A stretch of 64,000 nucleotides of DNA. Source: Flavihumibacter sp. ZG627. Its GTDB lineage: Bacteria > Bacteroidota > Bacteroidia > Chitinophagales > Chitinophagaceae. The number at the start of each line of letters is the position of its first letter. Position 1 is the first letter of the stretch. Under the pieces are notes generated by a model. That model searched no databases and had not been told where the DNA came from. It saw nothing but the letters and a program-made list of their open reading frames with translations. The translations under genes were made by a program, and so were the position numbers. Below, in pieces: positions 1-8,390 of this stretch. The stretch covers positions 1 through 64,000 of the forward strand of contig NZ_JPHF01000010.1 in NCBI RefSeq assembly GCF_000814325.1. The letters are read 5' to 3'.

Positions 1-65
1 ACAGTTCATTTTACAGCCTCCAGGAAATGTATATTTATAAATCCACAGAACCCTAATAACTTTCC

Positions 66-608
66 ATGGAGCCATCAGAAGAAATCATTGAGATCGAACT
101 AAGCAAGAAAAAAATACTTTTAATGCTTGTAGGATCACTGGCATTCGTTGCAATAGGAATATGGTTTGTAATATCACCCCCTGCTATTTCCAATTCATAT
201 TGGGGTAATCCAACAAAACTTGCCTTTGTAGGCTATGCCTCGATATTTTTCTTCGGACTATGTGCTTTCCTTCTCTTTCGCAAACTGTCAGACAAAAAAC
301 CCGGTTTAATTATAGACAACACCGGGATTACAGACAACTCTGGTGGTGTTTCGGCCGGACAAATATTATGGTCTGACCTGGAGGATATTTCGGTAATGGA
401 AATGCACCGTCAAAAGCTCATAATGCTTCATGTAAAAAATCCACAGGAATATATTGATAAGCAAACAAGTGGTTTTAAACGAAAGATGATGCAGATGAAT
501 TATAACATGTATGGAACTCCTTTAAGTATTACTACCAACGGACTTAAAATATCCTTTGATGACCTGATGGCAACATTAATAGCCAAAGTAAAATCCCATG
601 GCCAATAG
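66..608 (+). CDS. STM3941-like PH-domain membrane protein
   Basis: 180 residues. Two hydrophobic segments are visible, about residues 17-37 and 50-68, followed by a soluble part of about 110 residues that reads like the PH-like domain of the STM3941/YdcF-neighbour type of small inner membrane proteins (a 'PGLIIDNTGITDNSG' strand-turn is typical of that fold). The likely location is the inner membrane with the C-terminal domain in the cytoplasm. The ATG at 66 has no competing start. The function of the family is unknown. The family call is from remembered sequence pattern, not a search. It converges on the small minus-strand gene that ends at 614, leaving 5 bp between them. Confidence 0.7.
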   Translation: MEPSEEIIEIELSKKKILLMLVGSLAFVAIGIWFVISPPAISNSYWGNPTKLAFVGYASIFFFGLCAFLLFRKLSDKKPGLIIDNTGITDNSGGVSAGQILWSDLEDISVMEMHRQKLIMLHVKNPQEYIDKQTSGFKRKMMQMNYNMYGTPLSITTNGLKISFDDLMATLIAKVKSHGQ

Positions 609-613
609 GTGAT

Positions 614-838
614 CTATGTATTCTTCCCTCCATCCAGCTTCTCCACAATCCTGAAATCAATACCTAGCATTCCTAAAAACCATTCAAGTCTTCTAACCTG
701 GATCTCATCCAATTTATTATTTCCATTCACTGCATCAATTATCAGTGCAGCGGGTACACTGCAATACTCTTCAATCTTTGCATAATCAAAAACAGCAGCG
801 CGTTTCAGATAATCTATTACAACCGGCATTTTCTCCAT
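614..838 (-). CDS. small protein of unknown function (74 aa)
   Basis: Not recognised as a named family. The product is soluble and looks all-helical: a hydrophobic N-terminal helix, then 'KIEEYCSVPAALIIDAVNGN', which resembles the spacing of a helix-turn-helix of the small XRE-like or AsnC-like kind, then a last amphipathic helix. A regulatory or DNA-binding role is inference only. The start is ATG. It lies tail to tail with the STM3941-like gene and is the only plausible gene in its interval. It could be spurious, but the amino-acid composition and absence of a better opposite frame favour a real gene. Confidence 0.5.
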   Translation of the reverse strand: MEKMPVVIDYLKRAAVFDYAKIEEYCSVPAALIIDAVNGNNKLDEIQVRRLEWFLGMLGIDFRIVEKLDGGKNT

Positions 839-1287
839 AACTGACTCTTAGATTTATAAAAATAGAATCTTTGGTTGTTAATGCAAAAGGCCTTTACACC
901 AATATTTCCGGTACTTACACCCCCCGCCTGATTATAAACAGGGGTAATGTTTTTTTGGACCAGACAAGCGGCATATGAGCGGTGTTTGAAGCCTTCTCTA
1001 AGCTTTCTCTAAGCTTTCTCTAAGCCTTCTCTGAGCTTTCTCTAAGCTTTCTCTAAGCGACTCAGAAGCGTGTCAGAAAAGTCTTTGAAGCGTCTTTGAA
1101 ATGTCTTTGAAGCGTCTTTGAAGCGTCTTTTAGTAGTCAATGAGTAGTCCTCAAAGCGTCCACAGCACTGAAAATTATCCCGAATAACCCTCCTGCTATA
1201 CCGGAACGATCCATTTAAATAGATTAATTAAATTAGATAAGGCTTAACAGGCAATTTCTGAGCTTTAAACACCCATAAAGTCACATA
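839..1287. other. 449-bp intergenic region with array and GC-rich hairpin
   Basis: No convincing gene. It holds, in order, a short inverted repeat ACCCC...GGGGT (919-945) followed by seven Ts (possible terminator or protein site), the 11-bp array at 982-1168, and an AT-rich stretch from 1199 to 1287 that probably holds the promoter of the SRPBCC gene. Confidence 0.6.
982..1168. repeat. phased array of about 17 degenerate 11-bp units
   Basis: Direct reading shows three kinds of 11-bp unit in one uninterrupted register. The first is GTGTTTGAAGC (982-992). Next come six YTTCTCTRAGC units (993-1058), then two transition units GACTCAGAAGC and GTGTCAGAAAA (1059-1080). These are followed by three GTCTTTGAAGC units and one GTCTTTGAAAT (1081-1124), and finally decaying copies to 1168. 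Most units end in AAGC or GAGC. An 11-bp period is not a multiple of 3, and TAA or TGA occurs in the units, so this is not coding. Confidence 0.85.
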
Positions 1288-1707
1288 ATGCCTATCATCA
1301 TTGAACAAAAATTTGGAGTGCCTGCAGTAACTATCTGGAAGGCCATTACCGACCCCGAGGCCATGAAGCAATGGTATTTTACCATCCCCGGCTTTAAGGC
1401 CGAAGAAGGGGCTGTATTTGAGTTCTATGAGCCCGGCGAAGAGTGTCAGTACCTACACCGCTGCACCATTACCCGCGTAGTGCCAATGAAGTTGTTGCAG
1501 CATACCTGGACCCATCCCAATCACAGCAAGGGATCCTCCCTGCTCACCTGGGAATTGATTCCTGAGGGTGATAACACCATCATTAGACTCACCCATGAAG
1601 GAATTGAAAACCTTGCTGATGGCGGTTCTGCTTTTGCCCCCGAGAACTACCAGGAAGGCTGGAACCAGATAGTGGGTGAAGCCCTAAGGAATTACTTAAG
1701 GGTTTAG
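1288..1707 (+). CDS. SRPBCC/AHSA1-family protein
   Basis: 139 residues, the usual length for the Activator of Hsp90 ATPase homologue 1-like (AHSA1, START/Bet v1 fold) family. The N-terminal 'VPAVTIWKAITDPEAMKQWY' and the C-terminal 'ENYQEGWNQIVGEALRNYL' are the conserved ends of this family: opening strand and helix, then the long closing helix. Members bind hydrophobic ligands, but the ligand here is unknown. The protein is cytoplasmic, with no signal peptide. It stands alone between the 11-bp array and the TonB receptor. Start ATG at 1288. Confidence 0.85.
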   Translation: MPIIIEQKFGVPAVTIWKAITDPEAMKQWYFTIPGFKAEEGAVFEFYEPGEECQYLHRCTITRVVPMKLLQHTWTHPNHSKGSSLLTWELIPEGDNTIIRLTHEGIENLADGGSAFAPENYQEGWNQIVGEALRNYLRV

Positions 1708-1915
1708 TAAATTTGAATGGATGAAATCATATCTTGAAATAGAAAAAGAACATAGAAATTCTTTTTAGAAGATTACCTGGATGTGACCAACCTTCATAAC
1801 TCAATTCCTTTTTTCAAATCGCGACTGGCATTTGCAGAAGAGATGATAGTTACCTTACTAACATGTTCTTTCCTTGCAAATAATGAGATACATTTATTAC
1901 CATACGTTCAATTCA

Positions 1916-4336
1916 ATGAAAGCCCTGCTCTTCCTTCTCGTTGTATCTGTGACTTCAACAAACACCATTGCCCAGCAGCAGCCAGCAGCATCAGTGAAAG
2001 GAAAAGTCGTTGATTCTATCTCCGCTTCTGCGCTTGCCTCAGCAAGCATCATCATTTTTAGCATTGCCGATGAAAAACAGGTGGAAGGCACGCTGGCTGG
2101 CGATTCAGGCCAATTTACCATTCCCCTTCCCTACGGCTCCTACTATGCAGTTATTGATTTCATGGGATATATATCGTACCGTTCAAAAAGGTTTCTTCTT
2201 TCAAAAGAAGATCCCATCTATGATTTTGGCACCATCCCTTTATTGCAAACTGCAGGCCTCCTGGATGAAGTGGTGGTTCAGGCTGAAAAAAGTTCTATGC
2301 AGCTTGCACTGGATAAAAAAATATTCAACGTAGGCCGCGACCTCGCCAATGCTGGCGGTTCTGCATCGGATATTTTGACGAATATCCCATCTGTTTCAGT
2401 GGATCCGGAGGGTAACGTAAAATTGCGGGGTAGTGACAATGTTAGGATACTCATCGATGGTAAACCATCAGGACTGGTGAGTATTAAAGGCGGTAGCGGC
2501 TTACAGCAGCTGCAGGCCAGCATGGTTGACAGGGTGGAAATTATTACCAATCCATCGGCCCGCTATGAAGCGGAAGGCATGGCCGGTATCATTAATATTA
2601 TCCTAAAGAAAGACAGGAAAGAAGGCTTTAACGGAACAGTGGAACTTGTTAGCGGTACACCCACCAACCTCGGAGCTGCCCTGAACTTCAATTATCGCAG
2701 GAAGAAAATGAATTTCTTTATCAATTATGGTATCGCTTACCGCAAACAACCCAACGTAGGTTCTCTCTACCAGGAAGTATATGCCAATGATACCACCTTC
2801 CTTCTTCAACAAAAAAATAATGGCACCCTTACCGGTTTCAATAACAATATCCGCGGCGGACTTGATTATTATTTTACAGAGAAAAGTATTCTCACCGGCT
2901 CCTACCTATATCGCCGCAGCAAGGGAAACAGACTGACCGATATCCGTTATGAAGATTACCTGTTTACAAAGTCCACCCTAACTGGTACCAGCAAACGCCG
3001 GCAAGAGGAGGATGAAACAGAACCGAATTCGGAATATTCCCTTAGCTATAAAAAATCATTTGCAGGGAAAGGGAATGAGCTGATCGCGGAGGTAAAATAC
3101 CTAGACTATTGGGAGAATTCCGATCAAACATTCACACAGAGCTTCTTTGATCATAACGGCACGGAGAACCCTTCCAAAGCCATCCTTCAAAAATCTTTAA
3201 ATGATGAGTTTGAAAAACAATGGCTGTTCCAGCTCGACTATATAAAACCAATTGGTGAAGAAGGAAAATTTGAAACCGGCGCCAGGAGTAGCTTCCGCAA
3301 TATGGTGAATGATTATATTGTTACTGAAAGGGATGCTTCCGGCAATTTTGTGCCGCTACCCGGGCTCGACAATATTTTCGGCTATGATGAAAACATCCAT
3401 GCTGCTTATGGTATACTTGGAAACAAAACCAACAACATATCCTACCAGGGAGGCCTGCGTGCTGAGTGGACAGATGTAACCACCATACTTCGGAAAACAA
3501 ACGAGACAAATCCCCGCGATTATGTGAACCTCTTCCCTAGTGCACATATAACCTTTGAACTGAAGAACGAACATGGAATACAGTTGAGTTATAGTCGCAG
3601 GGTGAGAAGACCTTTTTATAATGATCTGAGTCCCTTTGTAACTTTTTCCGACAGCCGCAATTTCTTCAGCGGCAATCCCGACCTCGATCCCGAATTCAGC
3701 AATGTGATGGAGGTTGGTCATATCAAATCTTTCAACAAAGGATCATTCACCTCTTCCATTTACTACCGCAGCACTAAAGGTAAAATCGACCGTATCAGAA
3801 TTGTATCTGATGAAGGCAATTCAGTTACAAGGCCGGAAAATCTTTTATCGGAAGATGCATTCGGGTTTGAATTTACCAGCGCTTACTCACCCTGGAAATG
3901 GTGGAAGCTTGATTTCAATGCTAATTTCTTTCATGCAGCTATCGACGGCACCAACATAATGCAGGGTTATAAAGCGAATACCTATAGTTGGTTTGCCCGC
4001 CAGACCTCGCGGTTTATGCTACCCAAAAATATTGATCTGCAGCTAAGAACAAATTATGAAGCTCCTCAAAAAACTGCCCAGGGAAAAAGAAAAGCTTTAT
4101 ATTATGCTGACCTGTCGGCGAGTAAAGATATCTTCAAAGGGAAAGGAACTGCCAACCTGAATGTGTTGGATCTGTTCAATACAAGGCGGATGCGATCAAT
4201 TACCAATGGGCCGAATTTTTATTCGGAGGGTGATTTTCAATTCAGGAGAAGGCAGATAAATTTCACGATCAGTTACCGGATAAGACAGGAAAAGCAAACT
4301 GGCAAACCTAAGAGCGCCGGATTGGGTGATGACTAG
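1916..4336 (+). CDS. TonB-dependent outer-membrane receptor (CarboxypepD_reg/OMP_b-brl_3 type)
   Basis: I place the start at ATG 1916, because a signal peptide 'MKALLFLLVVSVTSTNTIAQ' begins there; an upstream in-frame ATG at 1874 would add 14 residues before it. About 806 residues. After the signal comes a CarboxypepD_reg-like Ig fold (about 25-110). The plug follows (ILTNIPSVSVDPEGNVKLRG, then DGKPSG and VDRVEIITNPSARYEAEGMAG). The rest is a long outer-membrane barrel ending in alternating aromatic strands. This is the 'outer membrane beta-barrel family' type rather than SusC: there is no SusD partner nearby, so it is unlikely to be a glycan-uptake locus. The substrate is unknown. It converges on the dipeptidase gene, 15 bp away. 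Confidence 0.9.
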   Translation: MKALLFLLVVSVTSTNTIAQQQPAASVKGKVVDSISASALASASIIIFSIADEKQVEGTLAGDSGQFTIPLPYGSYYAVIDFMGYISYRSKRFLLSKEDPIYDFGTIPLLQTAGLLDEVVVQAEKSSMQLALDKKIFNVGRDLANAGGSASDILTNIPSVSVDPEGNVKLRGSDNVRILIDGKPSGLVSIKGGSGLQQLQASMVDRVEIITNPSARYEAEGMAGIINIILKKDRKEGFNGTVELVSGTPTNLGAALNFNYRRKKMNFFINYGIAYRKQPNVGSLYQEVYANDTTFLLQQKNNGTLTGFNNNIRGGLDYYFTEKSILTGSYLYRRSKGNRLTDIRYEDYLFTKSTLTGTSKRRQEEDETEPNSEYSLSYKKSFAGKGNELIAEVKYLDYWENSDQTFTQSFFDHNGTENPSKAILQKSLNDEFEKQWLFQLDYIKPIGEEGKFETGARSSFRNMVNDYIVTERDASGNFVPLPGLDNIFGYDENIHAAYGILGNKTNNISYQGGLRAEWTDVTTILRKTNETNPRDYVNLFPSAHITFELKNEHGIQLSYSRRVRRPFYNDLSPFVTFSDSRNFFSGNPDLDPEFSNVMEVGHIKSFNKGSFTSSIYYRSTKGKIDRIRIVSDEGNSVTRPENLLSEDAFGFEFTSAYSPWKWWKLDFNANFFHAAIDGTNIMQGYKANTYSWFARQTSRFMLPKNIDLQLRTNYEAPQKTAQGKRKALYYADLSASKDIFKGKGTANLNVLDLFNTRRMRSITNGPNFYSEGDFQFRRRQINFTISYRIRQEKQTGKPKSAGLGDD

Positions 4337-4351
4337 TCGATAAACCAATGC

Positions 4352-5419
4352 TCACCACGCATTCTTCAAAAATCTGATCCAGTTACCGTGCATGATATTG
4401 GTGATATCGGTATCAGCATAGCCACGAGCCCTTAACAAGCCTTCCAGCTTACTGATATCCGAAATGCTCTCTACATCATAGGGGCATTGCTCTTTCCCAA
4501 ATGCGCCATCGAGATCTGATCCAATGCCTACATGTAAACTATTTCCTGCCAGCTGGCAGATATGATCCATATGATCGATCAGCGTTTCAAGATTACAGCC
4601 CATGCTGACGGGATTCGATTTGCCTCGCACCCAGCCGGGCACCATCATCCATGCATCCATGGCGCCGCCAATAACGGCGCCTCTTTCGATCAATGCTTTG
4701 ATCTGGTCATCACTGTACTGGCGGTTATGATCTACCAGGGCACGGCAATTATTGTGACTGGCCCATACATGTCCATTGAAATTTTCCAGGGCTTCCCAGA
4801 AACTATCGTCACATAAATGCGTTGCATCTAAAATGATATTGAGGCGCTCCATCTCTTTTAATAATTCCCTGCCGGCACTGCTTAAAGGGCCGGTGGCATC
4901 CGTGCCCTGGGCATATCGTCCAGGACCATAATGTGCTGGTCCCACTGCTCTCAATCCATCCTGGTAAGCTTTCTCCAAATATGAAATATCCACCAGTGAG
5001 TCAGCGCCTTCGAGGCTTAGGATATAGCCTATGGGCTTCGAATTGTTCTCACTATCATCCATCCATAACCGAAGATGTGATTCAAGGCTTTCGCGGTCTT
5101 TCACCTGTATCATTTCACCTGCTGCTTCCATGGCCTTGTACCAGGCAAGCTGTCCCTGTGTTTGGGCCCATGCTTGTTCGGGCGAATGCCATCCCGGCAA
5201 TTTATTATCGGGCGCAACATATCGCGCGATCTGCGTGGCTACCACCAGGCCGATATTCCCCTTTCTCAGCTCGGGTAAAGACACCACTGCCTTTCCGCGG
5301 TCAGGCTTGTCCGTGAGATGCTTTTCCCGGGCATTGATCTGCTCCACCGGCAGCCGGAGATTGCGGTTCCATTCCATCGCATTCATGGACAGGTCGAGAT
5401 GTGCATCGAGTATGAACAT
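4352..5419 (-). CDS. membrane dipeptidase family (M19) peptidase
   Basis: 355 residues, normal for renal-dipeptidase-type M19 enzymes, which are zinc amidohydrolase-fold enzymes that split dipeptides, often with a D-residue at the C-terminus. Metal ligands are visible: HxD in 'DAHLDLSM' near the N-terminus, the bridging Glu in 'SLEGAD', His in 'DATHLCDDSFWE' and 'ASHNNCRALVDHNRQ', and Asp in 'GIGSDLDGAFG'. There is no signal peptide, so it is cytoplasmic. It is the last gene of a five-gene minus operon with 9-10 bp gaps throughout. Its place behind a D-amino-acid-type PLP enzyme suggests cutting of imported X-D-amino-acid dipeptides (inference). Confidence 0.9.
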   Translation of the reverse strand: MFILDAHLDLSMNAMEWNRNLRLPVEQINAREKHLTDKPDRGKAVVSLPELRKGNIGLVVATQIARYVAPDNKLPGWHSPEQAWAQTQGQLAWYKAMEAAGEMIQVKDRESLESHLRLWMDDSENNSKPIGYILSLEGADSLVDISYLEKAYQDGLRAVGPAHYGPGRYAQGTDATGPLSSAGRELLKEMERLNIILDATHLCDDSFWEALENFNGHVWASHNNCRALVDHNRQYSDDQIKALIERGAVIGGAMDAWMMVPGWVRGKSNPVSMGCNLETLIDHMDHICQLAGNSLHVGIGSDLDGAFGKEQCPYDVESISDISKLEGLLRARGYADTDITNIMHGNWIRFLKNAW

Positions 5420-5428
5420 AGAAAAGAT

Positions 5429-6619
5429 TTATAGCGTGATAGTCCTGTCGCGGGCTGTGGTCTTCCAAACGCCGGCAACCTTATTGTCAATGATTATTGT
5501 TGCTTCGCGATAGAGAGCAACAGATGGACAAATATGATATGCCAGCGTATACAGGCAATCTCCCACCTTATAACGATCGGCATCAGCCGAAGTCACAACC
5601 ATATGTTCTTCGCTCTGGCTAACTGGTTTCAGGTCTGCATCATTCAAAAATCCTACACGCCGCGCGATTTCATTTTCTGCGGCAATGGATTTATGACCAA
5701 GGTCAAGGCATAAGAGATTGGGACCAGGCTTAGATACTACCCGTGTAAGAATTATAGCAGCGGGAAGAAATGGCTGCTCGGTGAATTTTTCGAGATAGGC
5801 TTTGTCCCAGTATATAAATGTACCCGGACTGCAAATTGCCCTCCCCTCTTCAAGATGATAGGGGAAAGAAGGTGTTCCTCCGGCAATCAATTCAGGATAG
5901 TCTTCAACCTGCTCTCCGATCCTTTCCAGCAATTTGTAAACGGGTTCAAAGGCAGCAGCACAGCGTTCCTTCCTGATTGCAAGTGATGCATCATGGATAT
6001 GGCCATCGTAGGCATGGAGCCCAACGGGTTTGATACCTTTCATTTCTCTTGCTGCCATGTATAGTTCAAATGCTTGATCGCCAGGGGTGATGCCGGTGCG
6101 GTTCATGCCGACGTTGAGGTCGAGGTAGATGTGGAAGGGGTGTGCTAAACTGTTCGTATGCCTGGCAGCCTTCGCTGAAGCTTCGGCTGCCACAGTCCCA
6201 GAAGCTTCGGCGGCCAAAGCTTTAGCGACGGCCGCCAGGGATGCAAGGGATTCGGAGTTGTCAATTAGGCAACTAAAGCGTGTGTTGGTGTAGGTTAGGG
6301 CGAGTTTGAGCAGTCTATCGATCTTGGGCCCTACAGGTTGGTAAGCGAGCAGTACATCAGGAGCACCAATGGCAGCAAGCATTTCGGCCTCGGCAATGGT
6401 GGCACATTTAAATCTGGTGATGCCGGCTTCCAGCATCAGTTTGCAGGCATCGGCCGATTTACTTGTTTTTACATGTGGACGTAGTCTCTGCACTCCGCCG
6501 GCCATTTCAATTAGCGTGGCGATATTCTTTTTTACCCGATCAGGGTAAATAAGCAGTGTAGGGGAATCAATAGCTTCAACGTCGTCAATCGCATACCAGG
6601 GCTGTGGATGCTGCTCCAT
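5429..6619 (-). CDS. D-threonine aldolase/D-serine dehydratase-like PLP enzyme
   Basis: About 396 residues from ATG 6619. A TTG start at 6643 would overlap the RidA-like gene and is less likely. Fold type III (alanine-racemase N-terminal barrel): the PLP lysine sits in 'RPHVKTSKSADA'. The C-terminal domain has 'CLDLGHKSIAAE' and the His-x-Cys metal pair of 'YHICPSV', as in zinc-dependent D-serine dehydratases and metal-dependent D-threonine aldolases. It thus acts on D-hydroxy-amino acids, giving ammonia plus keto acid, or glycine plus aldehyde; sequence alone does not decide. Unusual: an Ala/Glu/Ser-rich insertion of about 30 residues inside the barrel (DNA about 6160-6245). It is followed 9 bp later by the M19 dipeptidase. 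Confidence 0.85.
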   Translation of the reverse strand: MEQHPQPWYAIDDVEAIDSPTLLIYPDRVKKNIATLIEMAGGVQRLRPHVKTSKSADACKLMLEAGITRFKCATIAEAEMLAAIGAPDVLLAYQPVGPKIDRLLKLALTYTNTRFSCLIDNSESLASLAAVAKALAAEASGTVAAEASAKAARHTNSLAHPFHIYLDLNVGMNRTGITPGDQAFELYMAAREMKGIKPVGLHAYDGHIHDASLAIRKERCAAAFEPVYKLLERIGEQVEDYPELIAGGTPSFPYHLEEGRAICSPGTFIYWDKAYLEKFTEQPFLPAAIILTRVVSKPGPNLLCLDLGHKSIAAENEIARRVGFLNDADLKPVSQSEEHMVVTSADADRYKVGDCLYTLAYHICPSVALYREATIIIDNKVAGVWKTTARDRTITL

Positions 6620-6629
6620 AGTTTTAAGT

Positions 6630-7100
6630 TTAATGCAATTCAAAGAGTGCTTCTATCTCAACGGGAATATTATCGGGGAGTGATCCCATCCCCACTGCAC
6701 TGCGTACGCCGATGCCATTCTCTTCTCCCCAGATTTCGGCGAAGAGTTCACTGCAGCCATTGATGATGAAAGGATGCTTTTCAAATTCAGGTACACAGTT
6801 CACCATCCCTAATACCTTGATCACTCTTTTCACTCTATTCAAACTTCCAAGGTTGGCTTTGATGGTGGAAAGTATGGCCAAACCTACCTGCCTTGCCGCG
6901 AGTTTGCCTTCTTCCATACTGATGGTGTCTCCTACCCTGCCAATGATCAGACTGCCATCGGCCTGCACGGTTCCGTGGCCCGATACATAAAGGTATTCTC
7001 CATCCACCAGGCAGGGCTTATAAACACCCAGCGGCTTAGGCGGGGGTGGTAATGTTAATCCCAGTGATTCTAACTGGTTGTCGGCATTAATGATTTGCAT
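6630..7100 (-). CDS. RidA/YjgF-family protein (YjgF-Atu1372 subgroup)
   Basis: 156 residues, somewhat longer than the roughly 130 of canonical RidA. The C-terminal signature 'VRSAVGMGSLPDNIPVEIEA' carries the arginine that binds the carboxylate of enamine/imine substrates in active RidA proteins, so hydrolase activity is plausible. RidA enzymes remove reactive enamines made by PLP dehydratases. That fits its place directly before the D-serine-dehydratase-like gene (10 bp) and after the permease (9 bp). Start ATG 7100. Cytoplasmic. Confidence 0.85.
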   Translation of the reverse strand: MQIINADNQLESLGLTLPPPPKPLGVYKPCLVDGEYLYVSGHGTVQADGSLIIGRVGDTISMEEGKLAARQVGLAILSTIKANLGSLNRVKRVIKVLGMVNCVPEFEKHPFIINGCSELFAEIWGEENGIGVRSAVGMGSLPDNIPVEIEALFELH

Positions 7101-7109
7101 AAACGATAT

Positions 7110-8381
7110 TTAATGTAAGATAAAATTCAGGATCAATACGCCAATCAGTCCAACGATGGCAACGATCGTTTCCATCACCGACCAACTCAACAGCGTTTGT
7201 TTCATGGTAAGGTTAAAGTATTCTTTATACATCCAGAAGCCTGCATCGTTAACATGACTGAAAGCCAGGCTGCCCGCGCCCACGGCCAGTACCATGAAGC
7301 TTGGAGACGACAGACTTTCAGTTGCATAGCTGGTCATGATGCCGGCCGTTGTTAATCCAGCCACCGTGGCTGATCCGATGACGGCGCGGAGGATCGCGGC
7401 CATCAACCATCCCAATACCAATGGGTTCAACGGCAGTTTATTTAATGCGGTGGCAATTGACTGACTAAGACCTGTATCTGTAAGCACCTGCTTGAGTGCG
7501 CCCGAACCGGCGATGATAAGTAATATCGGTGCGATACTTACTACAGCGCTGATGCAATGGGCGGTAAGTGTTGACATGCTCATGCCTCTTGAAATGCCCA
7601 ATGCAATGCCTGCATAAACAAGTGAAAACAATAACACGATGGAGGGTGATCCGAGAAATGCTACAACATCAATGGCAGCCCCTTTCACGGGCCAGAGGAA
7701 TGTAAGTAAAGCTGCTGTCACCAATAATAATACCGGCAGCAGGGCGGTAAAGAAACTATTGAAAATACCGGGCAGTTCGGTGGCAGGTCTTTCTTCTATA
7801 ACGAAGGCTGCCAGCGGCTTTGAGTCCATATTTTTCAGGAAGCGGGCGAGTAGCGGTCCGGCCACCAGAATAGCCGGGATCGCTATAATCAAGCCCAGTA
7901 TCAGCGTGAGCGACATATCAGCACCAAACTGCACCACCAGTGCGCTGGGAGAAGGATGTGGTGGCAGAAAGCCGTGAGTAACCGATAATGCCGCAAGCAT
8001 AGGCAGGCCTGCATATACAGGAGAGATTTTTGAGCTATAGCATACCGAAAAAAGCAGGGGCACCAGTAACACAAATCCTACTCCATAGAAAAGTGGAATA
8101 CCGATGATAAACCCTATGGCCATCATGGCCCATTGTATATGCTTAACGCCAACTGCAGCAATCATCGCTGATGCTATTCTTTGTGCAGCGCCTGATTCTG
8201 CGATGATCTTTCCAAACATGGCGCCGCAAACCAGCAGTATCACCAGTGCCGACATGATATCGCCTATTCCTTTTTCGAGACTGCCGGCAATTGATTTCAG
8301 TGGCAGTCCGAATATGATTCCCACGGCAACGGATACCAGCAGAAAGGCAATGAACGGATGGATGCTGAATGATCGCTTCAT
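7110..8381 (-). CDS. GntP-family permease (gluconate or D-serine type)
   Basis: 423 residues and about 12 membrane segments. It matches the GntP family, whose members import gluconate, other aldonates or D-serine (DsdX). 'LPPHPSPSALVVQFGAD' is the family's conserved loop, and 'GSATVAGLTTAGI' a second one. The neighbours (D-amino-acid PLP enzyme, RidA, dipeptidase) favour a DsdX-like amino-acid role; the adjacent Gfo/Idh oxidoreductase would fit a sugar acid. Substrate is therefore open, D-amino acid preferred. Start ATG 8381, 9 bp after the oxidoreductase. Confidence 0.85.
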   Translation of the reverse strand: MKRSFSIHPFIAFLLVSVAVGIIFGLPLKSIAGSLEKGIGDIMSALVILLVCGAMFGKIIAESGAAQRIASAMIAAVGVKHIQWAMMAIGFIIGIPLFYGVGFVLLVPLLFSVCYSSKISPVYAGLPMLAALSVTHGFLPPHPSPSALVVQFGADMSLTLILGLIIAIPAILVAGPLLARFLKNMDSKPLAAFVIEERPATELPGIFNSFFTALLPVLLLVTAALLTFLWPVKGAAIDVVAFLGSPSIVLLFSLVYAGIALGISRGMSMSTLTAHCISAVVSIAPILLIIAGSGALKQVLTDTGLSQSIATALNKLPLNPLVLGWLMAAILRAVIGSATVAGLTTAGIMTSYATESLSSPSFMVLAVGAGSLAFSHVNDAGFWMYKEYFNLTMKQTLLSWSVMETIVAIVGLIGVLILNFILH

Positions 8382-8390
8382 GAAATTGTA

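Noticed and set aside
982-1168. CRISPR array
   Set aside because: Units are 11 bp with no spacers and no cas genes; it is a tandem array, not repeat-spacer DNA.
1874-4336. SusC-type receptor of a polysaccharide utilisation locus
   Set aside because: There is no SusD gene or glycoside hydrolase nearby, and the barrel is of the shorter OMP_b-brl type.
7110-8381. Firm call as gluconate transporter
   Set aside because: The family includes D-serine transporters, and the neighbouring genes are amino-acid enzymes; there is no gluconate kinase nearby, so the substrate was left open.
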